Position numbers and translations under genes: made by a program | Part shown: piece after piece, positions 14,261-25,179 of the stretch | Numbering within the stretch: the first letter of the stretch is position 1 | Layout: each line of letters starts with the position of its first letter | Notes under the pieces: model-generated | What the model saw: the letters and a program-made list of their open reading frames with translations, nothing else | Told to the model about the DNA's origin: nothing | Databases searched by the model: none | Source of the DNA: Aptenodytes patagonicus | Taxonomy: Eukaryota > Chordata > Aves > Sphenisciformes > Spheniscidae | DNA: 64,000 bases | Direction: 5' to 3' | Assembly: GCF_965638725.1 (NCBI RefSeq) | Contig: NC_134960.1 | Location: 6,822,501-6,886,500 of the forward strand

Positions 14261-14890
14261 GCACCTGCGGCTGCGGGCACCGGCGGGGTGTCTGCACCCC
14301 CCACACCTGCGTGGGTGCGTGCAGCTCCCTGCACCTGTGCGCATGGGTGTCCCGCACCTGTGCGCACGGGTGTGCAGCCCCCTGCAGCTGGGTGCACGCG
14401 TGTCCCACACCTGTGTGCATGAGTGTGCATCGTCCCTGCCCCCCGTACACATGAGCACCCCCACACCCGTGCGCATACTCACGCGAACACACGCCCTGCG
14501 CGCCTGTGTGCACCCCTGTGTGTCCCACCTGCGTCTGTGTGCACGCGCAGCACCCCGCGCCTGTGTGCAAATGCCCACACATCTCCTTCTTTCTTGTGTG
14601 CGTCTGGGTGCACACCCCGACCTCTTGGACCAGAGGGAATGCATACAAATACCCTCTCACACCAGTGTGCGCACGCCTCATGTGGACGTACACATCTCAC
14701 ATCTGCCTGCACACACACCTGCATGCCTGCACGCACCCCCCCCAGAGCCCATACCTCACACCTGTATGCACACACCCAGGCGTGCGGTCCTGCACACACA
14801 CCCCGGAGCCCCACTCCTCCTGCACCCCCCAGGGGCACACAAAGATGCACAGGCACTTTCTCACACCTGTGTGCACACACTTGCACCCTG
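14261..14890. repeat. Degenerate CACACCTGTGTGCA minisatellite
   Basis: About 630 bases are dominated by imperfect copies of a CACACCTGTGTGCA-like unit, which is itself nearly palindromic, mixed with CACACCC and GTGTGCA stretches. CACCTG occurs at least nine times, near 14263, 14305, 14333, 14356, 14408, 14527, 14717, 14759 and 14866. Spacing is irregular and the units have diverged. The array starts right beside the G run and lies upstream of FLT4. Six-frame translation gives Cys/His/Thr-rich frames such as those over 14423-15067; these reflect the repeat, not a protein. Confidence 0.75.
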
Positions 14891-14899
14891 CTCATTTGG

Positions 14900-17800
14900 G
14901 GGAGTGCTAGGGGCCCCCACTCATGCCATCCATCCATGCACACTGCCAGCAGCGTGAGGCAGCCACGTTGCCCCCCAGCACCGTTACACGTGGCACACGC
15001 ACCCCTCCCTGGCAGGTGTACACCAAAACCCATGCACACGACCGTGACGTTGGCAGCAGGACGGTGACGGTGCTGCTCCACACGTGCCAGCGGCGCTGCC
15101 CCCACACCACTGCCACTGCCAGCGACAGCAGCTCCGGCTCCGGCTCGGTGCGAACCAACTGTGAACACGCTGCAGATGGAGGCGAAGGCAGAGCTTCGGG
15201 AGTGCGGCAGCAAGGCGGGCACAGCCCCGGCCGGCCGCCTGTGCACCCAGCAAGCGCTGAACGGATAAATAAGCACGGCCCCACGCTGCGCCCGGGGGGG
15301 TTATTAATTATGCACGCTTGCAGACAGCGAAGAAAGAGCCTGAATGAGAACCATGTGCTCATTGCTTCGAAAAGGCAGGAAAACTTCTTATGCGCTCAAC
15401 TGCTTTCATTGCCAAACCCGTGGAAGAAATCACCCTGTGCCTCTCCTGAAGCCATCAGAGGGACTCCAAGCCACAGAAGTTATTTTACCCAACTCCCCCC
15501 AGCCCAGTTAGTGACTTTTTAACCCTGAGAGCGCCGGCTGCATTGCTTTTCAGCACACTCATCTTGGACCACCTCCCTCTTCCATCCCGAAGGAGCGGAA
15601 AGCGGTGGTGTGCCTCCGTCTCAGGTGGGTGCCCAAATCCCTGCAGGTTTCTGGAGAGAGATTTTTAAAACTTGCCATGATGATGGGGTGATGAGGCAGA
15701 GCTGGGGACCGCACAGAGGGGCAGCACTGCCCACTGCCGCAGGGAGAAGAGCTGAGATTGTGGGATCAGACCCCTCCCCGGTGCCGGGAGCCGTGATCAG
15801 AGATGGGGCAGCCACGGGGCTCCGCGCCATGGCAGCGTACCCACGCTGGGGACCACTGTGAGCATCAGGGGTCATCGTGCACCTGAGAGATGAGCAGCAA
15901 GGTGGTGAGGTGTGGACAGTGATGGAGGGATGAATCACATCACACCGCTGAGATGCTGGAGAAAATGCGAGACCCAAGGGCTGCCTGGAGAGGCTGAGTG
16001 TGAGATGAGAAGAGAGTCTGACCTGGGGTGTGTGGGGGGATCCTCTGGCACCCCAAAAATCGAGGGCTTTTGGCATCCTCCATCCATTGCAGTCCAAATG
16101 TGGCACCGTGCAGGCGGTGGTGGCCGGGACCAGCCCGTCCATGCTGCCATCTAACGGTGGGACGCCGGGGAGGGCTCGCCCCGCCACGATGGGGAATTTT
16201 CCATCGCAAACACAGGGTGACTGTGGGACTGATGGGACCTTTCCACTGTTGCCGCCCTGGGAAACAAAAGGACCTTATTTTAGAATCTTGCCTTTCTTCT
16301 GGCACATGGGGGGACCCGAGGAAGCAAGGGCTTCCCCAAAGCACAGGATAAAGACACAGACTCATTGCAGCAGGGGACCAGGGCAGGAGCTGCTGGACAC
16401 TGCCCAGACCATGGCTATGGGAAAGGCACACTGGGGTGGCTCTGAGGACACCCAGGGACAAAAACGACAAGGTAACCTGCGGGGAAAATACATCCTGGTC
16501 CTGGGGGCAGATGGTGAGAGCCAGCCCTGGCAGGTGCAGAGCCTGGATGCTGGAGCAGAGAGGGGTGCTTCACCTCCGTGGTGCCCACTCGCCCATCCCT
16601 GTCCCCTCCTGCCCGAACCCAGGGCCAGGCCCAGCCGGTCACTGCATTCCCACCGCGCCCGCAGTTTCTACTCCATGGTGCTACGGCTTATCAGTGAAAT
16701 GCATTTTTCAGACAGCATTTAACAGCAGGCAGTATTTCCTCGCCGGGCTAACGCTGCACGTATGGCAGCTCAGAGCAGCGTTTTCCCTGCACGACCGAGC
16801 CGCCGTACATGCTGCGTGCAGGGCAGTGGCTCTGCCTGCCCGAGCCTTCCTGCCAGAGCCCTTCCCTGCCGGCAGGGCCAGGTGAGGACATTTTACCCCA
16901 AAATGCATCTCTGCCTGGGAGCGGCACACCACAGCCAGCACATGCAGCCCGGCAGGAGGAGGAGGAGGAAGGACGTGCTTCCTTGGGAGCCTGCTCAGCC
17001 CAGGGATTTGGGACAAGCAGGTTTCGCTGCTCTCCAGCTCTGCCTTTGGCAAAGGGAAGGTGTAGGAGGTGGCAGCGATGGCACTGGCACACATCACAGC
17101 AAGCTGCTCGCAGCCCGTGCTGCCACACCGGCCCATGTGGCACACGGCAGCGGTGGGCAGCGGGAACTGGCTGCCACCCTCCTGCCTGCCAGCAGCCACC
17201 GAAGCCCGGCTGCGCTTGCTGCCTGCCAGCGGCTGGCAGATCCACTCCCCCTCACGCTTCGGCGACGGCTGCCTGCTGCTGGTCAGCCTTACTTGCCTGC
17301 GGTTTCAAGGGCAGGTCAGGGAGGTGATAGGTTTCAGCTCCCCCAGCCGCAGCTCCCTCTGCTCACCTTCCCGCAGAGGCTCTCAGCCCTTGGAGGGGGG
17401 ATGACAGCCCCCTTGGACAGGGACCTCTTCCTGCTCACAGCAGCATTTCCAAGTCAACAGCTCTTCTCCACTCTTATTTCAGCTGAGGGTGGGAGGTAGC
17501 AAGAGGAAGAGGCAGGAGCCAGGAGAGGAGGCTTAGAGTCCAGCCCAGGGGCTCAGCAGGGAGAGCAGAGCTCATTCACCAGCTAAAGCCCAACTGGGGA
17601 CTGGGAGGGAGCAGAAACCCCTGACAGCCCCTCCGAGCACACCCAACCCCTGAGCAAGGCTGCACAGAGCAGTGGCTTCCCAATAACTGGGTACCCTCTG
17701 CACCCACCTCCACCCCATGCCCACAGAGCCCCAGGCTGCTTGGTGCTGCTGCCCAGGAGGGCACATCTGCCTGCATCTTCCATTGGTCATCCTCCCCTCC

Positions 17801-18926
17801 GGCTGAGCGCAAAGTCTTTTCCTGCCCCGGCACAGGCATTAGGCAACCCCAAAACGGGGTGCTACAGCAGAGCCCAGCCCTGGCACACTGCAGCGGTGGT
17901 GCACTGTAAGGGGGAATGTCCCTCGTGGCACCGTGGGAGGACAGGGCCCCCTGTCCCATCCCCGCCGGGCAGGGGGATGACCAGTGAAGGACTTGCTTTG
18001 ACACGTGTCCCTGTGCCCAGCTGCGGGAGCTGGAAAGCCCTAGTGCCCGGCCCTTCCTGCAGCACAGAAAGTTGAGCCTCTGCAGAGGAGGAATTCGCAG
18101 GCTCCAGCCAGCACCGGGGGCTACGCAGGATCGGGGCAGCTCTGGCCTCTGCTTTGTCCCTGGAGTGGACCTGAGTGGGATAAACATGACAATCCCACCC
18201 ACCCCAAGCACTGCCATCCTCCCTCCCACCCATTGCTCCCGCCAGCCAGGCTCAGACCCACCCCAGCATCTCCTGCCTCAAGTCAACTCCGCTGACCCAC
18301 GAGCAAGGCCAAGCGAGCTGGGGATGTGGCCAGCACCCCCCCGGGCACGAACTGCAGCAGCCAAATCCACTCGACTTGCTCCCCCCCAGGAGCCCCAGGC
18401 CACCCTCCTGCAGGGGCAGCACTGCCAGCGTGGGGCTGACGGGCAAAGCGCTGTGCTGGGACTGCTCGCTCCCGACAGCGAAGGCTGCTGGGGCTTTCCA
18501 TGAAATTGGCCTGAAACGGGACTTTGCATTTTTCACATATACAAATCCTTAAGACCCAGGCAGGCCAGAGGAGATTGGATCTTAAAACCCAGGAGCCTAA
18601 GGCTGGGCTCAGACAAACCTCCCCACCCCACAGGGCTGCCAAACCTGCACTTTGTACCTGAGCAGCCCGACACAAGGAGGAGGCGAAGCAAAAGGCCACG
18701 AGCCACTGCAAGATGTGCAGGGAGCGCTCCAAGGGAAGGGCTGAATGAGAGTGGCGGCTCTTTCGTGCCTCCTGTGCGGCAGGCAGAGGGAAGGAGCCTG
18801 GGCTGGAGCAGGGGCCAGTGGGCTGCTGTGTGCCCCCAGGCTGTGCTACGCCCCAGTGCAGTAGATCCCCCTCCCCAGCATGCAAGCCATGAACAAGTCC
18901 AGCAGGCAGCGGTCTTTCTAATGAGC
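14900..18926. other. Intergenic region between FLT4 promoter and TRIM gene 3' end
   Basis: No gene is recognised in this 4-kb stretch. It is GC-rich and holds many overlapping frames of 60-245 codons on both strands. None has a recognisable motif, a consistent start or a splice structure, and several run antiparallel over the same bases, which marks them as composition effects. Confidence 0.6.
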
Positions 18927-18932
18927 TTTAAT
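18927..18932 (-). terminator. Possible polyadenylation signal (ATTAAA) of the TRIM gene
   Basis: Read on the minus strand, ATTAAA lies 581 bases downstream of the TRIM stop codon at 19513. It is the commonest variant of AATAAA, and I saw no AATAAA on that strand between the stop and this point. If used, the 3' untranslated region is about 0.6 kb with cleavage near 18905-18915. The motif is short, so this is tentative. Confidence 0.4.
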
Positions 18933-19512
18933 GGTGACTGAGTTGAGGACAGGCAGCGCTGCAATCCCTGGGCTGCGGTGGGTCCCACGCTGTGCACCGA
19001 GCTCCCTCTGCCGCCAGCCGGGAGCCCTTCCCCATGACGCTCTTCGAGCGGAGGAAGCCCACTGCCGGGATGCAGAGTTGGGTCAAGATGCACCTGATGG
19101 TGCTCTGGGACCGCTGCCTTCCTCCACAGGGTTTATGGGTGGGAGCATGGAGGGACAGGAGGTACAAGCAGCCTGCGACCACCTCCACTGCAGCCCTGCG
19201 GCTGCGGTTACTGAACAATGCAACGCTCAGGCATGGAAGGTTGTTCTTCAAAGGGTGCCAGGCACCTCCAGGGATACAGTGGGGCAGCTGCAGACTACAG
19301 CACAGAGAAGGGAGGGCAGGAGGGAGCTGGGAAGAGATGCATGCCCCTCCTCCCTCCCAAAATGGAAACCAAAACAGCCCCTCCAACACCCACCAGGTCC
19401 GTGTGTGCAAGATCAGCCTCCAGCATGGCCCCAGGCAGCCCGCTGGTAGCACTGCGGGGAGAGACAAGGAGCCAGGATGGCGTCCCCAAAGCACCTTGCT
19501 CCCCACTGTCCC

Positions 19513-20057
19513 TCACAGGGCCAGGTGGCAGAGGCGCATGGGCTCCATGTTGTCCCTCCCGTCACTGAAGCAGGTGCTGAAGAAGGGGCAGTATCTCTCC
19601 GCAGAGACCTGGTGGAAGGTGAAGAGGTGGGACATGTCCCCGGCATCGAAGAAAGTGACAGTGCCCTCCTGGCAGTCCAGGAAGACCCCCACTTTCCGGG
19701 GGGGCCGGCGGGGAGTCAGGCGCACCCAGGGGGTGGCGGTGGCCCAGTACTCCACCCTGTTGCGCAGGCGAAGTGTCCAGTAGCCGTTCTCCGGGCACAG
19801 CTTGACCTTCGCCGCCCGGTCCACAGCCTCGGCGGCCACCCCCAGGTCCCACTTGGTTTTGCTGCCCACCCAGACCTCCCAGTAGTGCCGGCCGCTGTCG
19901 AAGGTCTGTGAGCCCAGGACGTTGACGCACTGACAGAAGCGCCGGGGGCTTCTGGGGACGGGCTGGGCTCGATTCCTCTCTGTCACTGCTGTCAGGTCTC
20001 TGGAGAAGACCAGGTTGGGGTGGGCTGATTCGGGGTCGAAGGTGAGCGGGGCAGGAG
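19513..20057 (-). CDS. TRIM gene exon 6 (PRY-SPRY and stop)
   Basis: The acceptor is ATATCTCTGCAG (AG at 20059-20058). The exon completes an Ala codon and encodes the whole PRY-SPRY ending in [11 protein letters not shown] and a stop at 19513-19515. The three SPRY landmarks are present: a PRY start ([12 protein letters not shown]), the WEV strand (HYWEVWVG), and a variant of the LDYE motif (FLDCQEG). The domain appears complete, ending where family members end. Confidence 0.92.
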
Positions 20058-23000
20058 CTGCAGAGATATAGAGCACAGCGTTTTACCGGTTGCATGTTCC
20101 CTCTGCAGAGCATCCCCGGTTCCCCCATCAAACTCCACTGCCTGGCACGTCCATCCGTTGCACCAATCCGCTCACCGGGGCAGATGGACCGCAGCATCTG
20201 TCTCCAGAAGATGTACTGCAAGGGGCCGCTGCGGCTGTCCCTGTAGTGCTCCAGGTTGAAGGCAGGCTGGGTCTCAACACACACCGAGGGCCTGGGGCAG
20301 AGAGAGCGGCAGTCAACTCCTCTGCTGTGCTGCTAGCGAGGCACATGGGAAGAGTGTGGTCAGGACTGCAGCATGCTACTGTGTGCGATGGATTTGGTAA
20401 AGACAGGACACAAACCTCCCTGGCAGCTGCTTGCTCCCCCTGATGCGGTGCTACCCCCAGCGCAGCAAGTGGCTCGGTGCAGAGGTGTTGCGGACCGAGA
20501 CAGATCCGGCAGCACCGCTCGTGGAGCGGTGACTCATGGCAGACCAGCACCCAGCACACCCAAGCAGGACTCCTGCATGGGTGAACAGGCTAGGCCTGCG
20601 GAGCCGGGCTGCAGCCCCCAGGGAGGGAGGGGACAGGGACATGCTCCCCTATGGCAGTTCTGGCCCTCAGCTACTTGCAGCCTCAGACAAACCTGCACCT
20701 CGGGGTCAGTTTTGCAGCCCTGTGAGTTGTAAGAAGCTAAGAAAGGGCAGGGAGAAGCCAAAGCACCCAAAGTCTGTGGCACCAGCTTGCTCTCGCTTGC
20801 AGCATGCATGGCTCTTGCACCCATTCCAAGCTAGCACGTCTCCTCCACCTGCTCTTCCAGCCCAGCTGTCTCGACACGCATGCTCCCTGGGGAGAGCATA
20901 CAACATGTGCTGGGGACCAGTTCACACCTAGCACAGCACCAGCAGCTCACTGAGCAATTTGTGATGCTTTTAAAACTTAAGATCCCTCCCCCGTGTGGTC
21001 CCAGCCAGGGACAGAGATAAGCTCCTGAAAAGGGAATCAGTTTCTTTCATGCCAGACACGTACCTGATATCCAGGCTCTCCACCTGCAGTGAGGAGCAGA
21101 GAAAATTAGCAGTCACTGTCTGTAATTCATGCAGCTGCACAAATAAGCTCCCTGTCCTGCCTCCTGCTGTCATGCAGCAGAGAGAGAGAGGAAACCAACC
21201 TGTCAGGACCCCCCACCCTGGGGGAAACTGCCTGGGCACTGTGGCCAAAGCAATTTCACAGGGGTGACAGAGAAGGAGGAAGGCTGTGAGACCCACCACA
21301 TCGGAGAGATCACCATATCCCTTGTGGCTAAAGCCTCCAGACTCCAAGGGATTGGGTAGATAACCCGGAGGGATGGCAGTGAGAATGACTTCCAGGTACA
21401 GCCTAGTGATGTCTCCCCATCCCAAAATCAGATCCTGAAACACCCCTCAGCCTCCTGCCAGGGTCAGCCAAGCACGCTCACCTCCAGCAACGACACCTCT
21501 TCCATCTTGCTCAGGATCTGCTCTATGCGCTCTATGTCCCTCTGCAGCACCGACATCCCCTCCTCCAGCCGGTGGACGTCCCCGTGCAGCCGTGCCAGCG
21601 ACTGCTCTTCCTTTTCGCCCAGCTCTGCCAGCACAGCTCTCTCTTCTTCCTCTAGGATCTGATGAAGGCGGGCAAACTCTGCACGGATCTTGAAGTTCAG
21701 CTCCCCAGACACCTTCTGAGCAGAGGGAAAAGGCAGAAAATGAGTCTGGCAGCTAAAACACACAAGTAGGTACATGGTATGGCTGGGCCTGTTAATCTGC
21801 TTACAGAGTCCTGGAAATCAGAGAGTCTCAGACATACGCATGACTTTTTGGATGGAGAATGGGACACAAGGACAACTTCCAAGGCTGCAGAGCCAAAGGG
21901 GAAAAAAAAACCCCAAGCTCTACCAATGGCTTGGTCACCTTAACTAGAAATTCTTGCACACAGCCACAGTGGGAGCCCACAGCCCTCTCCCACACCACCA
22001 GGAATTTGCCTGTGTGCAAGACTGGGGCTCTTTTGCTTTTCTGGAGCTGCAGACTCAGCTGTTCAGGTTAGTTAGGGTTTATTTCACATCGTGCCCCATC
22101 ACTGGGCAGAGCTGCCTGACACTGGTAACTCGCTCTTTTCTCTGATGCCTCCGTCTCTCAGGGCTCCTGTTTGCATGGGAGAGACGGGGGAGCTGCACAG
22201 ACTAATCTCTGTAGTTAAGGCTGATAAAATCCCATTCAGCTCTTTTCAGAGGTCACTTTTTTCCAGTTGTTTAGTCGGCCAGCCAACGTTGTGGTGCTCT
22301 CACTGCCTTCCTGCCTGTTTACAAGAGACAGCCAATGACTTTTTCTTTTCCCGGTCTTTAAGCTTTTAATCTCCAAGTGCAACCTTAGCCCTCATTATTT
22401 TCTTGAGGAACGCTTCCTGAAACGCACATCCCTTTCTACCAGCAGGAAACCCATCTCCCCCAGAGTACATCTGAAGCTTCACCAGCCGGCACGGCACCCC
22501 AGCCTCCCTTGGCTCTAGCAGGTGCTTGTGCTGACACACCAGAACCGCAGAGGACATGCATGTTCAGATCAGCAATTTGCTCCTTTACTCTTGAAGCACG
22601 TCTAAGTCAGCTCTTGCACTGCAACGGGACATCAGCCGCATGCGTGTACTTGCTAACACTTTTTCATTAACCTCAAAGGTCTATTCCAAAGCTGGCAGTG
22701 GGATAGAGGTATGAAACACAGCGCAGGCAGGGGGGATCAGAGACTCCGGTCGGAAGGCAGGCTCCCATCAGTTTTATCTCACCCCTGAACTACTTGTGTT
22801 TTCCTTAAACCCTCCTTCCTTGGCTTTTAATACTTTTACATCACTCAAGAAGGAAGCGCAGTCAGCCTGTGGCTGTTCTTGCTTCATTGATCAGTGACAA
22901 GGAGGCAGCTTGGCGCCTCTCAAGCCTGGAGAGAGCACTCAGACTCCTCACATCATCTCAGAGCTTCGCAGTGAATCCAAACGTGGCCCTTGTGACAAGG

Positions 23001-24417
23001 CCACTGCTCTCCGCAGCACCAACATTGCTGCTGACTCAGCTCCTTCAGATTTGCTGCCACCCCTTCAGACACACTAGAGGATTTTAGAGCTTCCAAGAAT
23101 TAACCCTCTCCCAAAGTGGCAGCACTGCAGGGTCAGAACAGGCTGCTCAGCCAACAGCTCTCACCACTCACCCTGTCTCGGCTTTGCTGCACCAACGCAC
23201 CCTGTAAACGCTGCATTAACAAGTGCTTAATGCCTCTTCCCAAAGCCTCCACTGAATATTCAGTAATGATGGCCTTTGGCCTACATACAGGGGAGTTTGT
23301 TCAGATCCCTACCTAGTTATTCATCTAGATTTTTACAGGAAGCTGAGCTAAATCTCAGCTGAAGTGATATACAGATCCTCTGTGAACATTAACCCAGAGT
23401 CTGTACAAAAAGCAGCTATCACAGGGCATTACTGTCAGGCCACAGATATCCTCCTGCGTCGCACGCTTCTTCCGCAAGAAGTTCTCCACCTCCTTCTGAC
23501 GGGCTTGCAAAGCATCTTCCAGGTGCTTCTGCAGGAACGAGGAAAAGAAGGTGAGGAGACCATTTCACTACTGTGCTGTGATTCAGGAGCAATCCTAATT
23601 CCTGAGGCCAGCTTTAGAGGGAGGCTGCAACAGGATTTCTTATAAAGGCAGTAAGGAGAAGAAAGCACCTGATGCACAGGCTTGAGAACTACATATGTGT
23701 GCACAGAATGAAACAAACTTAAGACTGGGAGCTCCAGCCTGGGATATCTGTTTGCAGAAGGTTTAAAACCTGTGTGCTGTGAACTGACTTGTGCAGGGAC
23801 TGGCCCCTCAAGCAACGTGCCCGGCACAAGCAGCCCTAACCCCCGGCTGCGTGGTTCCTACGTGAGAAACAACCAGGCTGCGATGGAAGTCGGGCACAGC
23901 AGCGAGGGAAACAAATGCAAGAAAAGAAAGTGTTCAAAAGACAGACAGCTGGAGGGAAATAGGGAGAGGGAACGAATCAGGAAGAGACACAGATGTCATT
24001 GCACTCGGGCCAGGTGAGGCACACACGGGGCTCCCCAGTAGGGGAACCGATTGCAGGAGGAGGGGGTGGTGGGTTCTTGCTGCCCACACAGTGCTCATGC
24101 GGTGCCCGTCCCCTTCTCCCCCCCGCCGAGCACAAGCCACTCACCTGCATCTTGTGCCGGTGCTCCGCGGAACCGCAGCGCCGCACCTTCTCCACCAGCC
24201 CCGACAGCAGGTAGTGGGTGCGGAAAGCCCGGCTGGGGAACTCGCGGCGGCACTGGGGGCAGGAGGGGACGCGGGCACAGCTCTCCCAGTAGCCCTGAAT
24301 GCAGGCCTTGCAGAAGTGGTGCATGCAGTCCAGCATGACGGGCTCGCTGAAGAGCTCGCAGCAGATGGCACACGTCAGCTCCTCCCGCAGGCTCCGGTCC
24401 TGGCTCCCGCTGGCCAT
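19513..24417 (-). CDS. TRIM-class RING / coiled-coil / PRY-SPRY protein, six exons, no B-box
   Basis: The joined exons are 24145-24417, 23433-23528, 21482-21715, 21064-21083, 20176-20291 and 19513-20057. They give 1284 bases and 427 residues. All five introns are GT-AG and phases join without a frameshift. Residues 1-60 form a C3HC4 RING (C16, C19, C31, H33, C36, C39, C53, C56). Residues about 92-200 are heptad-rich coiled coil, and about 250-427 are PRY-SPRY, with [20 protein letters not shown] and KVGVFLD as landmark motifs. Exon sizes 96, 234 and 116 are those of the TRIM/butyrophilin class; the micro-exon is 20 rather than 23 bases. RING proteins of this type are E3 ubiquitin ligases, with SPRY binding targets in the cytosol. 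The B-box expected between RING and coil is missing: exon 1 passes from the RING tail to the coil. The SPRY resembles TRIM62/TRIM35-type domains from memory. I cannot assign orthology, so no symbol is given. Confidence 0.88.
20176..20291 (-). CDS. TRIM gene exon 5 (linker to PRY, 116 bases)
   Basis: The acceptor is CTGCCCCAG and the donor is GTGAGC at 20175. The exon completes the Arg codon and encodes a linker with [20 protein letters not shown]. The GPLQY-x-x-W stretch resembles the segment just before the SPRY of TRIM62-like proteins. The exon leaves one base for the next codon. Confidence 0.88.
21064..21083 (-). CDS. TRIM gene exon 4 (20-base micro-exon)
   Basis: A 20-base exon encodes VESLDI plus two bases of an Arg codon. 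It lies between a CACTGCAG acceptor and a GTACGT donor. TRIM genes normally have a 23-base micro-exon here; 20 bases keeps the same phase and removes one codon. Confidence 0.82.
21482..21715 (-). CDS. TRIM gene exon 3 (coiled coil, 234 bases)
   Basis: The acceptor follows a pyrimidine tract (TTTTCCCTCTGCTCAG) and the donor is GTGAGC at 21481. Seventy-eight residues in phase 0 include [20 protein letters not shown] and [20 protein letters not shown], clear heptads expected to form the antiparallel TRIM dimer. The length equals the usual third exon of the family. Confidence 0.92.
23433..23528 (-). CDS. TRIM gene exon 2 (start of coiled coil, 96 bases)
   Basis: The acceptor is CTGCAG (AG at 23530-23529) and the donor is GTAATG from 23432. 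Ninety-six bases in phase 0 give 32 residues, with [20 protein letters not shown] at the start, an amphipathic helix. The 96-base size is diagnostic of the exon that follows RING/B-box exons in this family. Confidence 0.88.
24145..24417 (-). CDS. TRIM gene exon 1 (RING domain)
   Basis: Translation starts at the ATG at 24417, which has G at -3 and G at +4, a strong Kozak context. A slightly longer frame begins four codons upstream with GTG and is not needed. The exon has 91 codons, holds the full RING, and ends with an AAG-ATG-CAG junction and a GTGAGT donor (24144-24139). After the last zinc-ligand pair CPQC comes a 30-residue linker containing [20 protein letters not shown]. This linker does not supply the CxxH/CxxC pattern of a B-box. 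Confidence 0.9.
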
Positions 24418-25085
24418 CCCTGCTGGCACACAGGTCCCACCCTGAGTTTCCTGCCATCACCATCCCAAAATCCCCTTCCTCCTTCTCTCTGAGCTAGAGT
24501 GGACATGGCCAGCCTCGTGCTGGGCTCCGCTGGGTGCTCTGGGGCAGGGCTTGGTTACCAGAGCTTGGGCGGGAGGCACAGCACCTGCCCATGTGCCGCA
24601 CTGGATGCATCCAGCCCTGGAAAGCCCCGAGGGTGGGAATTACAGGGAAGTCCTGGCAAAGGGTCAGTCCCTTTGCAGAATAACAACTTTCTGTTTCCTC
24701 GTTACTTCAGCAAAACTACTCACAGGGTCTAACAGGGACCGGCCGTGTGCCCCTGACAGGGGGCACACCCCAAGGGAAGGGGTCACCTGGCTCGGGGACA
24801 GCGAGCAGCCGCCCTACAGCCTGGGGAGCCTTGGGGTAAGACCCAGAGCCCGGCAGCCTGGCGGTGCCGTGTGCTGCAGCCCCCCGGCTGCAAGGAGGCC
24901 CAGCCCCGGGCTGGCGAGAGCCCGCTGTACCCCCCCGGGGCCCGATCCCTGGAGCGCGCACCCCGGCCTGCACCCCTCCGCTCCCCCGGACGCAGCCCCG
25001 GCCAGCCCGCCAGCCCGGGGCACCCACGGTGCTCACGCCCCTCGATCCTCGATCCTCCTCCTCCTCCCCCCCGCCCCTCCCGCCA

Positions 25086-25167
25086 GCACCGCACCGCACC
25101 GCACCGCACCGCACCGCACCGCACCGCACCGCACCGCACCGCACCGCACCGCACCGCACCGCACCGC
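25086..25167. repeat. (GCACC)16 microsatellite
   Basis: Sixteen perfect GCACC units run from 25086 to 25165. They lie between the promoter block at 25200-25345 and the TRIM start codon, so they may be in the TRIM 5' leader or first intron. The array keeps several frames open (Ala-Pro-His-Arg-Thr repeats on the plus strand, Cys-Gly-Ala-Val-Arg on the minus strand). No protein is implied. Confidence 0.95.
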
Positions 25168-25179
25168 GCCTCCGCGCAG

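Larger units (their letters stand above)
13420..14290. promoter_or_regulatory. CpG island and promoter of FLT4
   Basis: This block is extremely GC- and CpG-rich. From 14180 to 14232 there is a run of overlapping GGGGCGGGG boxes, the binding site of Sp1/KLF factors, about 190-240 bases upstream of the minus-strand ATG at 13989. No TATA box is visible, as usual for CpG-island promoters. Transcription start probably falls between about 14000 and 14180. The left part of the island (13550-13800) repeats short CGTCCCCGTCGGGG and GGGATCCCGGGGCGGG blocks within the first intron. These open several long shadow reading frames that look like composition artefacts. Confidence 0.7.

Noticed and set aside
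13462..14466. 334-codon minus-strand frame around the FLT4 ATG
   Set aside because: Only the 58-base part from 13989 to 13932 has a start, a signal peptide and a splice donor. The rest is 5' flank and intron read through.
12921..14957. 678-codon plus-strand frame
   Set aside because: It runs through the CpG island, the G run and the CACACCTG minisatellite, antisense to the FLT4 exon. There is no domain and the composition explains the openness.
16030..16722. 230-codon plus-strand frame between FLT4 and TRIM
   Set aside because: There is no recognisable domain or splice structure, and equally long frames lie antisense.
24417..24429. Four-codon N-terminal extension of the TRIM protein
   Set aside because: The upstream codon at 24429 is GTG, not ATG. 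The ATG at 24417 has a strong context.
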